Below are positions 15,648-25,292 of a stretch of 64,000 nucleotides of DNA, in pieces. Location: contig NZ_JAEVLS010000002.1 in assembly GCF_016801985.1 (NCBI RefSeq), forward strand, positions 1,116,001 to 1,180,000, written 5' to 3'. The notes under the pieces were generated by a model. The model ran no database searches, was not told the origin of the DNA, and saw nothing but the letters and a program-made list of their open reading frames with translations. A program made the position numbers and the translations under genes. Each line of letters begins with the position of its first letter. The first letter of the stretch is position 1. Origin of the DNA: Steroidobacter gossypii (GTDB taxonomy: Bacteria > Pseudomonadota > Gammaproteobacteria > Steroidobacterales > Steroidobacteraceae).

Positions 15648-15667
15648 CAAGAGGTAACTAGAGGTAA
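15638..15667 (+). repeat. Three tandem copies of a GAGGTAA decamer over a stop codon
   Basis: CAAGAGGTAA occurs twice (15638-15647 and 15648-15657), then CTAGAGGTAA (15658-15667). The TAA of the first copy is the stop codon of the second DUF5985-like gene. Each copy contains a Shine-Dalgarno-like AGAGGT, but no plus-strand gene follows. Confidence 0.85.
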
Positions 15668-15672
15668 AGGAC

Positions 15673-17961
15673 TCACGGCCTGCGAAGCGCATCCAGTCGA
15701 TCGCGAATCAGCTGACCGATCTCGGCCACCGTATTCGGCTTCATGACGACGTCCCGCACGCCGATCTGTTCGGCGCGTCGTTCATCTTCGCTGCGGACGT
15801 AGCCGGAGGTGATGATGATGGGCAGATCGGGGCGGATCTGCAGCAGTTCTTCCGCCAGATCCATGCCGCTCATGCCGGGCATGCCGAGATCGGACAAGAC
15901 CAGATCGAAGCGGCGGGGATCGGCCCGCACGGCGTCGATGGCGTCCATCGGCCGCGTCATGCCGGTGACCTTGTAGCCCATGCGTTCCATCATTCGGGTC
16001 ACCAGATGCACCAGCTGGTCTTCGTCATCGACATACAGCACGCGTTCGCCGCGGCCTGATGTCACGGCGGCCGGCGCGGTTGCTTGAGAGACTTCGGCCG
16101 CTTTGCGGTCCGCGGCTGGAAGATAGACGTCAAATACAGTGCCCGCGCCGGGCTCGCTTCGGACCAGGATGGCGCCGCGGTGGCCCCTCACGATGCCATG
16201 CACGACCGACAGCCCGAGTCCCGTGCCTTCGCCGTGCGCCTTGGTGGTGAAGAACGGCTCGAACACGCGCTCGAGCGCTTCAGGCGGAATTCCCGTGCCC
16301 GTGTCCGCCACCGAGATGCGCAGGTAATGGCCTGGATGCACATCGGGTGACGGACTGTCGAGCAGCGACTCGATGCGTGCGCTCGCCAGTCGAATCGTCA
16401 GTGTGCCGCCATGCGCCTGCATAGCGTCGCATGCGTTTTTGCCGAGGTTCATCAACACCTGATGGACCTGCGTGGCGTCGGCCATGACGGCGGGCAGGTC
16501 GGGCTCGGCTTCCAGACGCATCTCGATCATCCTCGGCACGGCCGCCCGCAACAGGCGCAGCGCTTCCTCCACCACCGGCCGCAGATCGATGAGGTGCTGA
16601 ATGTTCTGTTCCGGGCGGCTGAACGCCAGGATCCCGCGCACCAGATCCCTGGCGCGCGAGGTCGCTCGCTTGATTTCGTGCAGCGACACCGCAGCCGGAT
16701 GATTCGGCGAGAGATCCTCGATGGCGAGCTGGGCATTGCCGGAGATGGCGGTGAGCACGTTGTTGAAATCGTGCGCGATGCCGCCGGCCAGCGTGCCGAG
16801 CGCTTCCATTTTCTGCGCTTGACGCAGCTGAGCTTCCAGCACGGCACGCTGCTTATCGGCTCGTTTGCGCTCGGTGATGTCGTGGAACACGACGTTGACG
16901 CCGATGATGTTGCCGAGTTCATCAAGCAGGGCGTGATGGTTGCCGATCCAGCATTGTGAGAAACCATCCGTAGCGGCCCCGGTCTGGAACTCGACGTCCG
17001 CCACTGGCTCGCCGGTTTCGAGCACCTGCCGGCATATCGGCGCGAGCGTGATGGCCAGCGCAGGTGTCGCTTCCTCGAGCGTGCGGCCGATCAACGCCGT
17101 GATCGGCTGACCGGTCAGTTCTCCCATGTGCTTGTTGGCGCGCACGTAGCGCAGCTCTCGATCGATCACGCATAGACCGACCTGCGCATTGGCGTAGATC
17201 GCTTCGATCTCGATCAGCTGGCGACGCGCCGTTTCCTCGCTGTGCTCGAGCGCGCGTTCGCGTTCTTCGACCGCGTCGAGCATGGCGTTGAAGTCGCGCG
17301 CAAGCTGGCCGACCTCGTCGTTGCTCGTGATGGCGACTCGCCGCCGATAATCCCGCAGCCGAGTGACGTCACGCGCAGTGGTGGCCAGCGCTTGCACCGG
17401 TTCGGAGAACGCACGCCGCAGCGTGATCGACAACATGATGGCCAGCGCCAACAGCGATAACGCCACCGCGCCGAGCAGCGCTGCATATTCCAACAGGCGA
17501 TGGGCGAGCGGCCGAGGCAGCATGGCCATCCACAACTCCGCGCGCGGCCTGCCTTGCGAGCCGATGTTGTAAGACGTGAGGATGTGTCCGGCGGCGACCA
17601 GTTGATCCCGGACTGTCGGATCGGCGAAGTCTACCGGCTGCGTGCCCGGGCGCCGATACTCGGCAAACAACACACCGCCTTCCAGCAGGATCGCCAGGGC
17701 TTCGATGTCCGGATCGCGTCCGAGCGCGTTCAGATATTGATTGGCGGTGCGTGCATCTTCGAACTCCACGGCCGCGGTCACGATGGAGGCAATGCTTTGT
17801 ACCTGCTCGTGCGCCTCCGCGATGGTCCGAGGCCGATACGTGGTCGATTCGTAAACGGCGGCAACGGCGACCGCCAGCAACAATGCTCCTGCCGCAGCCA
17901 GCGCCACGAGCAGCAACAACCTGCGCTGGAGCGGCTGGTTGTTGAAGGCGAAGGGCGTCAT
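15673..17961 (-). CDS. Membrane hybrid histidine kinase with periplasmic sensor, HAMP, PAS and receiver
   Basis: 762 aa. TM1 (about aa 13-35) and TM2 (about 160-185) enclose a periplasmic domain of about 125 residues that resembles CHASE8. HAMP (about 185-240), a coiled coil, a PAS domain (about 250-365, starting AIYANAQVGLCVIDREL), HisKA (GGIAHDFNNVLTAI), HATPase_c (NLGKNACDAM, DTGTGI, GTGLGLSVV) and a receiver (LYVDDED, LSDLGMPGMSG, MKP) follow. The AHDFNN H box places it with NtrB-like kinases. It is the last gene of a leftward operon, 16 bp after a YfiR-like gene. The TonB receptor and YfiR partners suggest that it senses something at the cell envelope. It converges on the DUF5985-like pair. 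Confidence 0.9.
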   Translation of the reverse strand: MTPFAFNNQPLQRRLLLLVALAAAGALLLAVAVAAVYESTTYRPRTIAEAHEQVQSIASIVTAAVEFEDARTANQYLNALGRDPDIEALAILLEGGVLFAEYRRPGTQPVDFADPTVRDQLVAAGHILTSYNIGSQGRPRAELWMAMLPRPLAHRLLEYAALLGAVALSLLALAIMLSITLRRAFSEPVQALATTARDVTRLRDYRRRVAITSNDEVGQLARDFNAMLDAVEERERALEHSEETARRQLIEIEAIYANAQVGLCVIDRELRYVRANKHMGELTGQPITALIGRTLEEATPALAITLAPICRQVLETGEPVADVEFQTGAATDGFSQCWIGNHHALLDELGNIIGVNVVFHDITERKRADKQRAVLEAQLRQAQKMEALGTLAGGIAHDFNNVLTAISGNAQLAIEDLSPNHPAAVSLHEIKRATSRARDLVRGILAFSRPEQNIQHLIDLRPVVEEALRLLRAAVPRMIEMRLEAEPDLPAVMADATQVHQVLMNLGKNACDAMQAHGGTLTIRLASARIESLLDSPSPDVHPGHYLRISVADTGTGIPPEALERVFEPFFTTKAHGEGTGLGLSVVHGIVRGHRGAILVRSEPGAGTVFDVYLPAADRKAAEVSQATAPAAVTSGRGERVLYVDDEDQLVHLVTRMMERMGYKVTGMTRPMDAIDAVRADPRRFDLVLSDLGMPGMSGMDLAEELLQIRPDLPIIITSGYVRSEDERRAEQIGVRDVVMKPNTVAEIGQLIRDRLDALRRP

Positions 17962-17977
17962 GGTATTTCCTGCGGCT

Positions 17978-18529
17978 TCAGATGCCAGGGTTGTCGCGAT
18001 GGACTTTGCGCGCCGCCACCAGCATCTGCGAGCTTGCGCTCAAGCCGGCTCGTTGCATGGAGGGGAGGCTGGCGTCGAAGCGAATGCGTGCCTTTCCGTC
18101 AGCGATTTCGCGTACGAAACACAGCGCCGCGCCGTGTCCCAAGGCGTCGGGATCCTCGGTGATGGTAAGCACCGGTTCGCCGGCGAGCGCATCGAGCCAC
18201 TGCCTGGTTTGTTCCAAGGTGGCGCTGCCAAGGAACAACACATGACAACCTTGTGCTGCCTGCACGTCCGGGAGGCGACGGACGTTCAAGGCACGGTGCT
18301 GGCTTCGCTGGCCCGCCATCGTCTTGTCCAGCACCGAGCCAAAGGGATCCGTGCCCAGCAGACAGATCTCGAGCGGGGCATCGGCGCTGGTGAAGGCGCC
18401 CTTCGGCCACTCGACATAGCGGGTGAACAGCAGGATGTAACCGGCCTTGATGCTGTACTCCGGCGCGGTGCTCACATTCGCTGCGAGCGCCGCCGCGGAA
18501 ACAAACATCAGCCAGGCTAGCCAACGCAT
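17978..18529 (-). CDS. YfiR/HmsC-family periplasmic protein (DUF4154)
   Basis: 183 aa with a signal peptide (MRWLAWLMFVSAAALAA). The body shows the DUF4154/YfiR pattern: YSIKAGYILLFTRYVEWP near the start, then LEICLLGTDPFGSVLD, CHVLFLG, VLTITEDPDAL and IRFDASLPSMQRAGLSAS near the end. In Pseudomonas, YfiR is a periplasmic inhibitor of the diguanylate cyclase YfiN. Related proteins are also found next to hybrid kinases and TonB receptors, as here: it starts 3 bp after the receptor stop and ends 16 bp before the kinase. No YfiN-type cyclase is nearby, so the kinase is the likely partner. Two Cys residues (C56 and C94) could form a disulfide. Confidence 0.85.
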   Translation of the reverse strand: MRWLAWLMFVSAAALAANVSTAPEYSIKAGYILLFTRYVEWPKGAFTSADAPLEICLLGTDPFGSVLDKTMAGQRSQHRALNVRRLPDVQAAQGCHVLFLGSATLEQTRQWLDALAGEPVLTITEDPDALGHGAALCFVREIADGKARIRFDASLPSMQRAGLSASSQMLVAARKVHRDNPGI

Positions 18530-18532
18530 TCG

Positions 18533-20521
18533 TTACCTGCGCCAGGTCAGGGCGAGATACACACTGCGCTCGATATAGCTGTCGAGCGGAAAAGAGCCGG
18601 AACGGAACTCCGCATGGCGCGATTGCCAGAGGTTCTTACCGACCAGCGCCAGCTTCACGCCCTGACTCAGTTGCTTCGCTACGCGCAACTCCGCGTCCAT
18701 GAAGCTGTCCACGTTGAGGGCGGGTAACTCATCGACATAGCGCAGCCCGAGGCCGATCTCCCAATCCTGGCCGAGATCGATATAGGAGCGCACCGAGGCC
18801 TGCAGCTGCGCCGACGAACCGGTGAGCACGCGCGCCAGCTCATACTCGGACGGCAGCACTTTCAGATCCAGATAGGAAACTTCGCTGAACAGCCGCCAGT
18901 GCAATGTCGGTCGCCACATTGCGGTGAATTCCGCGCCGAGCGCTTGACCCGAACCGGCGTTGTTCGGCGTGAGCGGCAGTCGCCAGAACTCCGGGGCGAG
19001 CGTCACCGTGTCCAGCGCCTGTGGCGCGAACAGCATCAGGCGGTCGTAGTCGTTGTAAAACGCCGATACGCTGAACATTGCGTCATTGCTCCAGCGTCCG
19101 CGCCAGCCGACTTCATAGGCCAGCAATACTTCCGATTTCAGCCCCGGACTGCCGAGCACCTGCTGTCGCACCGGAGGCGAGCCTGGGCCGAACCTTCCTG
19201 GCGGAAACACACGAATGGTGTAGTTGCGGGATTCGTCGGCGATGCCAGGCGTGCGCACCGCGCGCCCGACTGCTGCCCACAGCGAATGTTCGTCGGCGAT
19301 GCTCCATCTCAATCGCACATTGGGCTGCCATTCGCGTCCGGTGAACGGCGCGTCTTCCAAGCGAACGCCGAGCGTGGCGCTGAAGCGAGGCGCGAACTGG
19401 ATCTCGTCCTGCAAGTACCCGGACCATTGATGCAGCGTGTGATCCGGCGGCGAGAACGTCAGCGCAAAACTGGGGCTCGTCTGGTGATCGACGTAACGAT
19501 AGAGCGCGCCGGCGTTGACGGTGTGATCGCCCAGCTGCGTGCCGTAGCGAACGCCGAGATCGACCGTGTCGCTGCGTTCGTCGATCGGCTGCAAGCGCCG
19601 TTCGAGCCGCTCGTACCACGCGCCGATCGCAAACTCCGCGCCGTTGGTCAGGCGCTGCGACCAACTGGCTTGCACGAAGCCACCCCGATTGAAACCATCG
19701 CGGATGGATGTTTCGTAGGGCGGGGTGGGTGCGGGTGTCTGCCCGGGCTCCTCGAAATCTCCGGAGTGGGCTTCAGCCTTGAAGAAGAGGCGGCTGCCCG
19801 GGCCCTCGCGGTCGTAACGCACACCGACATGGCCGATTTCCCAGCCGTCGCCGGTGGCTCGGCCATTGCCCAATTCGGAGTCGTCATGTCGGCTGTAATT
19901 GACATAGGCGCGATACCAGGCATTTTCACCAGCGGCGCCGCCGTATCTGAAGCTGCCGAAGGCTTGTTCTTCCGTGCCGGTGCCCACCGTGAGCGCCGTG
20001 CCTTGAGTCTCGCGTGCGGATTTGGAAAGGATGTTCACCACGCCATTCACGGCGTTGGCGCCCCACACGGAGCCGGCTGGCCCGCGAATCACCTCGATGC
20101 GATCGAGGTCGTGATGGACGCCCGCATTCTGCTCCCAGTACACGCCCGACGAGAGCGGCGTATACACCGAGCGTCCGTCGACCAGCACCAGCAGCTTGTC
20201 TACTGCGATCGAGTTGAAGCCGCGCGCCGAAACGGACCACCGGTATGAGTCCAACTGCGACACCTGCATGCCGGGGGCGTAACGCAAGGCATCCGGAATG
20301 CTTCTGAGGCCGAGTTGATGCAACTCCTCGGCGGTCAGGATGTGGGTGGCGGCCGGCGAGGTGAAGTGCGGTCGCGCGGTGCCGGTTACCGAGGTGACCG
20401 TAAGACTTGCAAGCTCTTCGAACGTCGGATCGCGAATGATCACGTTGTCGGCGACCGCGCTGAAGCTTGCGATCACGGCCACCGCGACGACCAGACGCGC
20501 CGTTGTTTTGCGGGCGTTCAC
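18533..20521 (-). CDS. TonB-dependent outer-membrane receptor
   Basis: About 662 aa from the GTG at 20521. That start gives a proper signal peptide (ARKTTARLVVAVAVIASFSAVA). The frame is open to 20695, but the extension has no signal-like sequence. The mature start DPTFEELASLTVTSVTG is a signature of receptors coded with YfiR-like proteins. The plug domain spans about aa 50-165 (IPDALRYAPGMQVSQ, VLVDGRSVYTPL, RIEVIRGPAGSVWGANAVNG), followed by a 22-strand type barrel to the C terminus. It is the first gene of the receptor-YfiR-kinase operon. The ligand is unknown; with this operon type a sensory or transport role is possible. No strong ribosome site marks the start, so the N terminus is uncertain. 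Confidence 0.88.
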   Translation of the reverse strand: MNARKTTARLVVAVAVIASFSAVADNVIIRDPTFEELASLTVTSVTGTARPHFTSPAATHILTAEELHQLGLRSIPDALRYAPGMQVSQLDSYRWSVSARGFNSIAVDKLLVLVDGRSVYTPLSSGVYWEQNAGVHHDLDRIEVIRGPAGSVWGANAVNGVVNILSKSARETQGTALTVGTGTEEQAFGSFRYGGAAGENAWYRAYVNYSRHDDSELGNGRATGDGWEIGHVGVRYDREGPGSRLFFKAEAHSGDFEEPGQTPAPTPPYETSIRDGFNRGGFVQASWSQRLTNGAEFAIGAWYERLERRLQPIDERSDTVDLGVRYGTQLGDHTVNAGALYRYVDHQTSPSFALTFSPPDHTLHQWSGYLQDEIQFAPRFSATLGVRLEDAPFTGREWQPNVRLRWSIADEHSLWAAVGRAVRTPGIADESRNYTIRVFPPGRFGPGSPPVRQQVLGSPGLKSEVLLAYEVGWRGRWSNDAMFSVSAFYNDYDRLMLFAPQALDTVTLAPEFWRLPLTPNNAGSGQALGAEFTAMWRPTLHWRLFSEVSYLDLKVLPSEYELARVLTGSSAQLQASVRSYIDLGQDWEIGLGLRYVDELPALNVDSFMDAELRVAKQLSQGVKLALVGKNLWQSRHAEFRSGSFPLDSYIERSVYLALTWRR

Positions 20522-20706
20522 AAGCTGTGCTGCGTGGCTGATATCGAGTTCGTTGGCAAAGCCCGGGGACCGTACGCCAGGCAATGGGGGGCACGGAATT
20601 AGGGACAAACCGTGGTACGGTGTGGGGCACTTGGGGCGGGCAAAGACGTTTAGTACAAATTCGCTAACGCCGGCCGGCCCTCGCGAAGGGATCAACCGAG
20701 GATGGC

Positions 20707-21591
20707 ATGGCGAACGTGACGTTCATTGGCTTGGGTCGCATGGGCATCGGCATGGCGCAGCGGCTGGGCGCGGCGGGGCACCGGCTTCGCATATACAACC
20801 GCACGCCCGAGCGGGCGGCAGCCTTGGTGGCGCAGGGCGCGACGCTGTGCGCTTCGCCGAGAGAAGCGGCGGAGGGCGCTGAAGTCATCATCTCGATGGT
20901 CGCCGATGATGCGGCCTCACGCGAGGTCTGGCTGGGGAAAAAAGGCCTGCTCAGCGACACGGTGCCCGCCGGCACGCTCGCCATCGAGTGTTCCACGTTA
21001 TCGCATGACTGGGTGCTGGAGCTGGCCGCCGAAGCGCAACAACGCTCGCTGAGTTACATCGATTGCCCGGTGACCGGCTTGCCTGACATGGCGGCCGCAG
21101 GCGAGCTCACATTATTAGTAGGTGCGAGCACCGAAGATCTGGCGCGCGCGCAGCCGGTGCTCGAGGCGATCGCGAAACGAACTGTCCACTTCGGCGCGAT
21201 CGGCGCCGGGACCGCGTACAAATTGATGATCAATCTGCAAGGCGCGATCCAGATCGCCGCGATCGCCGAAGGCATGGCGCTCGCAGAGCGCGCCGGCTTG
21301 AATCTGCACACCGTTGCGGAAGCCATTGCCACCGGCCAGGCCGCGAGCCCGCAGGTCGTACGCAATGCATGGCGCATCGTCGATGGCGAGCACGATCGAA
21401 ACATTCAGTTCACGCCGCAGCTACGCGTGAAGGACGTGGACTACGCGCTGCGCCTGGCGCGCAAGCTCGGCATCGGTGCGCCGTTCGGAGCGTTGGCCGA
21501 CGCGGCGTACCGGCAGTTATGCGAACTGGGTCACGCGAACAGCAACGAAAGCAAGATCGTCGAAGTCGCCCGAGCGCAGCGATCGCATTGA
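20707..21591 (+). CDS. NAD(P)-dependent beta-hydroxyacid dehydrogenase (3-hydroxyisobutyrate dehydrogenase family)
   Basis: 294 aa. The N-terminal Rossmann fold starts with [12 protein letters not shown] (GxGxxG) and binds NAD(P). [10 protein letters not shown] after the second strand, with Arg, suggests NADP preference. The substrate loop [21 protein letters not shown] matches the family's DAPVSGG motif with GLP replacing SGG. The catalytic Lys is in [10 protein letters not shown] (about aa 178). The C-terminal helical domain carries [14 protein letters not shown]. Members act on 3-hydroxyisobutyrate, tartronate semialdehyde or succinic semialdehyde; the substrate is not clear here. It is divergent from the TonB receptor gene, and 104 bp separate it from the chemoreceptor gene. 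Confidence 0.88.
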   Translation: MANVTFIGLGRMGIGMAQRLGAAGHRLRIYNRTPERAAALVAQGATLCASPREAAEGAEVIISMVADDAASREVWLGKKGLLSDTVPAGTLAIECSTLSHDWVLELAAEAQQRSLSYIDCPVTGLPDMAAAGELTLLVGASTEDLARAQPVLEAIAKRTVHFGAIGAGTAYKLMINLQGAIQIAAIAEGMALAERAGLNLHTVAEAIATGQAASPQVVRNAWRIVDGEHDRNIQFTPQLRVKDVDYALRLARKLGIGAPFGALADAAYRQLCELGHANSNESKIVEVARAQRSH

Positions 21592-21695
21592 ATCCCGCGC
21601 GCCGCGAGCAGGCAAACCCTGATCGCGGCGCTGCCGCCTCCAGTAAGGACCCAGCGCGCCGATACCCTCCGAGTGTTCGACTCGGTGTCCTGTCC

Positions 21696-23324
21696 ATGAA
21701 TTTGAGTATCAAAGCCCGCCTGATCGCCACCACCGGCATCCTGGTGGGCGTGCTGGCGGCGGTCCTGCTCATGAGCCTGATGGCGTTGAGCAAGATCAAT
21801 TACAACGTGAACTACATGTTCGAGCGTCGCACTCAGCCGGTCGCCTGGATCGGTGAGATTTATTCCCTGCAGCTGCATACGGTGCAAGTGCTGGATTTGT
21901 CGTTGGCGCAACGGACACCCGCCGCGTTCGCGGCCGCCGAGCGGCAGATCGAAGCGGATCTGCGTCAGATCGAACAGCGCATCGTGGATCGCGAAGCGCT
22001 GATCACCACCGAAGGCGCTCGCAAGCTGCACAACGAGACCATGGATCTGCGTAAACCGGTGCTCGCCGCCATCGAAGCCATTCGCGCCGCGGTACGCGCG
22101 GGCGACATGGATCGCGCCAACCGGCTGCGCATGGAGCAGCTCGAGCCGGCCTTCGCCGCGTTCAGCGAAAACATCCAGGCTTCGCAGAAGTACCAGTTCG
22201 ACAACGCCGCGAAGATGCGCGACGAGTCGCAGGAGATGTATCAAAGCAATCGCATTCTGGTGACCCTGCTGGCCGGTCTGGGCATCGTGGTGGCGGCGAC
22301 CCTGGCGGTGTTCCTGGTGAAGTCCATCATGAACTCGCTGAACACCGCCGTGCTGGTGGCTCGCCGGATTGCCGATGGCGAGCTCGGCGGTGAAGTGCGC
22401 ATCGAGCGGCGCGATGAGTTGGGCTTGTTGCTCGAGTCGTTGCAGTCGATGGATGGCAAGCTCAGCGAGATCGTCAGCGGCGTGCGCACTTCGGCGCATG
22501 CCGTGGGCGGCGCGGCCGATCAGCTGACTCAGGGCAATGATGACTTGTCTCAGCGCACGCAGGAACAGGCGGCGGCGCTGGAAGAAACGGCTTCGAACAT
22601 GGAGCAGATGACGGCGACCGTGCGACGCAATGCCGACAGCGCCCGACAGGCCAATGCCCTGGCGCTCGACGCGCGCAATCAGGCGGAGTCGGGTGGCACG
22701 GTGGTGACGCAGGCGGTGTCCGCGATGGCCGAGATCAACGCGTCCAGTCGCCAGATTGCGGACATCATCGGCGTGATCGACGAGATCGCGTTTCAGACCA
22801 ATCTGCTGGCGCTCAACGCTGCCGTCGAGGCTGCGCGCGCTGGCGAACAGGGTCGCGGCTTTGCTGTCGTGGCTTCCGAAGTTCGCTCCCTGGCGCAGCG
22901 AAGCGCCACGGCCGCGAAAGAGATCAAGGATCTCATCAATGACTCGGTGGGCAAGGTCAAAGCGGGCTCCGATCTGGTCGAAAAGTCCGGCCAGACGCTG
23001 CAACGGATCACCACCAGCATCAAGCGCGTCAGCGACATCGTTGCGGAGATTTCCGCGGCGAGCGAAGCGCAGTCCTCCGGTATTCAGCAGGTCAATCACT
23101 CGGTGACCCAGATGGACACCACCACCCAGCAGAACGCGGCGCTGGTGGAAGAGGCGGCGGCGGCGAGCAAGGCCATGCAGATGCAGGCCCGTCAGCTGAT
23201 CGATTCCATCGCGTTCTTTCGCATCGCCGGCAGTTCGACCGGCATAGTCGCGAGCTACTCGTCGGGTTCTTCGTTGGCGGCTGCGTCGTACGACGAAACG
23301 TCGCCCTATCGCGCGGCGGCTTAG
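21696..23324 (+). CDS. Methyl-accepting chemotaxis protein (orphan)
   Basis: 542 aa from the ATG at 21696, which directly precedes a membrane helix. TM1 is at about aa 10-30. A periplasmic four-helix-bundle domain of about 160 residues, TM2 (about 188-210), HAMP and a long signalling hairpin follow. The tip has the conserved [20 protein letters not shown] plus [12 protein letters not shown], which contacts CheA and CheW. The frame is open upstream to 21369, but that part overlaps the dehydrogenase gene and is not coding. No CheB/CheR-binding pentapeptide is present at the C terminus, and no che genes are in the window. The ligand is unknown. A 10-bp hairpin 21 bp after the stop probably ends the transcript. 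Confidence 0.93.
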   Translation: MNLSIKARLIATTGILVGVLAAVLLMSLMALSKINYNVNYMFERRTQPVAWIGEIYSLQLHTVQVLDLSLAQRTPAAFAAAERQIEADLRQIEQRIVDREALITTEGARKLHNETMDLRKPVLAAIEAIRAAVRAGDMDRANRLRMEQLEPAFAAFSENIQASQKYQFDNAAKMRDESQEMYQSNRILVTLLAGLGIVVAATLAVFLVKSIMNSLNTAVLVARRIADGELGGEVRIERRDELGLLLESLQSMDGKLSEIVSGVRTSAHAVGGAADQLTQGNDDLSQRTQEQAAALEETASNMEQMTATVRRNADSARQANALALDARNQAESGGTVVTQAVSAMAEINASSRQIADIIGVIDEIAFQTNLLALNAAVEAARAGEQGRGFAVVASEVRSLAQRSATAAKEIKDLINDSVGKVKAGSDLVEKSGQTLQRITTSIKRVSDIVAEISAASEAQSSGIQQVNHSVTQMDTTTQQNAALVEEAAAASKAMQMQARQLIDSIAFFRIAGSSTGIVASYSSGSSLAAASYDETSPYRAAA

Positions 23325-23345
23325 CTTCCAAGGTCCGGATAAGCC

Positions 23346-23375
23346 GAAGCCCCGCAAAGGGCGGGGCTTCGTTGC
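23346..23375 (+). terminator. Probable rho-independent terminator after the chemoreceptor gene
   Basis: A perfect 10-bp stem (GAAGCCCCGC, 23346-23355; GCGGGGCTTC, 23361-23370) with a 5-nt loop lies 21 bp after the stop. Only a weak T tract (CGTTGCTG) follows, so termination efficiency is uncertain. Confidence 0.65.
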
Positions 23376-23673
23376 TGCAATCCCGATCGAACCTGAGGAT
23401 GACCCTATCTCAATCTAGGATGACCCTCGCAAAGACTGCAGCGATGGAAGAGCCTCGGTTTCCGGTTCCTGATGTTAGAGCACGATTGCCCTGGTTCATT
23501 CCACCGATAACTTAGCTGCTTCCGATGCGTGTGACGCCTGGGAGCGCCGCAAGGTTCCGTGACGGATTCGTTTTGGATGGTTCGCCGCGGTAGTGGCTTA
23601 TCACGTCGGCCAGGAACCTACGGCTTGGCGCTCCCGTTCTACTGCGTGACGCCGGTGAGTTTGCTACCGGGGC
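23376..23673. other. Intergenic stretch upstream of the aldonolactone oxidase operon
   Basis: About 300 bp with no supported gene. It holds a direct repeat of AGGATGACCCT (23396-23406 and 23417-23427, 21-bp period) and presumably the promoter of the operon that starts at 23674. I saw no clear -35/-10 pair. Short open frames here lack a ribosome site and any recognisable product. Confidence 0.4.
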
Positions 23674-24897
23674 ATGCAGTCGTACGTGAAGATCTTGCGC
23701 ACCCATTCCGCGGACGAATTCATCAACTGGTCGGGCAGCCTGCGCTTTACGCCACGTTCGCAGGTGTGGCCGTCGACTGAGCAGGCCGTTTGCGTCTATG
23801 TGCGCGACGCGGCGGCGCGCGGCCGTACGGTCAGAGTGGCCGGCTCCGGGCACTCTTCATCGCCGCTGGTGCAGACACCCGACATACTGATGTCGATGCG
23901 CGATCACCGAGGGCTGATCGACTACGACCTGCAGCATCATCAGGCGACGGTCGGCGCAGGCACGGTGCTCCACGATCTCGGACAGATCCTGCATGGCGTC
24001 GGGCTGGGCATGCAGAACCTCGGCGATGTCGATACGCAAACCATCGCGGGCGTCATCGCCACAGGCACGCACGGCTCGGGCCGGAAGCTTCAGAACATCT
24101 CCGCCACTCTGGTCGGCGTCCGCGCCATTACCGGTCAGGCGGAAATCGTCGAATGGTCCAGCGAGCAGCAGCCCGATCTGATCAATGCCGTGCGCGTGTC
24201 CATGGGGCTGTTGGGAATTTTCACCGCCGTGCGTCTGCAGCTCGAACCCACGTATCGTCTCAGGCGTCGTGAATATTGCTCGCGCACCGAGGATTGTCTG
24301 GAGCATCTGGACCAGCTGGCGGATGCGCATCGTAACTTCGACTTCTACTGGTATCCCCGTCGAGATGAAGTGAAGATTCGTACGCTCAATCCGCCCGAGA
24401 CCCCGCCGCCCGCGCTGCCGTTTGCGCGCTGTATCAAGGACCAGGAGGGCTTCAGCCACGAGGTCATTGCGCGCGAGCGTGAGTTGAAGTTCGAAGAGCT
24501 CGAATATTTCGTGCCGGCGGAGGCGGGCCCGGAATGTTTCCGCGAGGTGCGGCAACGGATCCTGCAGCGCCATCGAAAGCACGTCGGCTGGCGCGTGTTG
24601 TATCGATTGATCGCCAGGGACGACGCCTTCCTGAGTCCGGTGCACGGGCGCGACTCGGTGGCGATCTCCGTGCACCAGAACGCCAGTCTGCCGTACCAGG
24701 AATATTTCGAGGATATCGAGTTCATCCTGCGCGCCTTCGACGGCCGTCCGCACTGGGGAAAGAAACATTCGCTGCGCGCCGAGCAGCTCGCGATGCTGTA
24801 TCCGCGCTGGGACGATTTCATGACGTTGCGGCGCCAGCTGGATCCTGACGGTGTGTTCCTGTCCGAGCCCATGGCCCGGCTGTTGGGCGAGGAGTGA
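23674..24897 (+). CDS. FAD-linked aldonolactone oxidase-like protein (D-arabinono-1,4-lactone oxidase family)
   Basis: 407 aa. The N-terminal half is a PCMH/VAO-type FAD domain: RVAGSGHSSSPLV, whose His is the usual site of covalent FAD attachment in sugar-lactone and alditol oxidases, then ATVGAGTVLHDLG, LGDVDTQTIAGVIATGTHGSG and LLGIFTAVRLQ. The C-terminal half matches the ALO cap domain, ending with FDGRPHWGKKH (the HWGK active-site motif) and a DPDGVF stretch. It probably oxidises an aldonolactone or polyol with oxygen. It overlaps the next gene by 4 bp and is the first gene of a four-gene operon. GTG and ATG choices near the start are limited; ATG 23674 is taken. The physiological substrate is unknown. 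Confidence 0.86.
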   Translation: MQSYVKILRTHSADEFINWSGSLRFTPRSQVWPSTEQAVCVYVRDAAARGRTVRVAGSGHSSSPLVQTPDILMSMRDHRGLIDYDLQHHQATVGAGTVLHDLGQILHGVGLGMQNLGDVDTQTIAGVIATGTHGSGRKLQNISATLVGVRAITGQAEIVEWSSEQQPDLINAVRVSMGLLGIFTAVRLQLEPTYRLRRREYCSRTEDCLEHLDQLADAHRNFDFYWYPRRDEVKIRTLNPPETPPPALPFARCIKDQEGFSHEVIARERELKFEELEYFVPAEAGPECFREVRQRILQRHRKHVGWRVLYRLIARDDAFLSPVHGRDSVAISVHQNASLPYQEYFEDIEFILRAFDGRPHWGKKHSLRAEQLAMLYPRWDDFMTLRRQLDPDGVFLSEPMARLLGEE

Positions 24898-25274
24898 ATG
24901 TGCTGAAAACCATCGGCGCCAAAGTATGGGCGATTCCAGGCGGTCACATGCCGTTGCTCAGCTCCGGCGCCGAGCCGCGCGACACCAGTCGCGATGAGCT
25001 CTGTGTGCTGAACGCCGGGCATCTCGATGCCCATCTGCAGCTGACCATCTACTACGAAGATCACGAGCCGGTCGGACCATATCCGTTGAAGGTTGCCGCC
25101 CAGCGCGTGCGTCACGTGCGGTTCAACGATCTGATCGATCCGCAGGCGCTGCCGCTCGACACGCCTTATGCGGTGCTGGTCGTGGCGGATCATCCCGTTG
25201 TCGTGCAATTCACGCGGCGTGACACCAGTCAGGCCGCCAATGCAATCGCCACCACGCTCGCCTATCCGGGCTGA
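24894..25274 (+). CDS. Sensory rhodopsin transducer-like (ASRT family) beta-sandwich protein
   Basis: 126 aa, soluble. The pattern GAKVWAIPGGHMP, then CVLNAGHLDAHLQLTIYYED, PVGPYPLKV, RVRHVRFNDL, HPVVVQFTRRDTSQAANA and TTLAYPG matches my memory of the Anabaena sensory rhodopsin transducer family, which also occurs in many bacteria without rhodopsin. In Anabaena the tetrameric protein binds sensory rhodopsin and DNA. Members have also been linked to carbohydrate binding because of their gene neighbours. Here it starts at GTG 24894, overlapping the oxidase stop, and sits 18 bp before a trehalose-synthase-like gene. No rhodopsin is encoded in the window, so a sugar-related or redox-related role is more likely. 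The family call is fairly confident; the function is open. Confidence 0.8.
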   Translation: MNVLKTIGAKVWAIPGGHMPLLSSGAEPRDTSRDELCVLNAGHLDAHLQLTIYYEDHEPVGPYPLKVAAQRVRHVRFNDLIDPQALPLDTPYAVLVVADHPVVVQFTRRDTSQAANAIATTLAYPG

Positions 25275-25292
25275 GCACCATCGGAAGCCGCC

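Noticed and set aside
20522-20706. Operator between the TonB receptor and dehydrogenase genes (ACCGT-GGT-ACGGT)
   Set aside because: Five-base arms alone are too short to separate from chance in GC-rich DNA.
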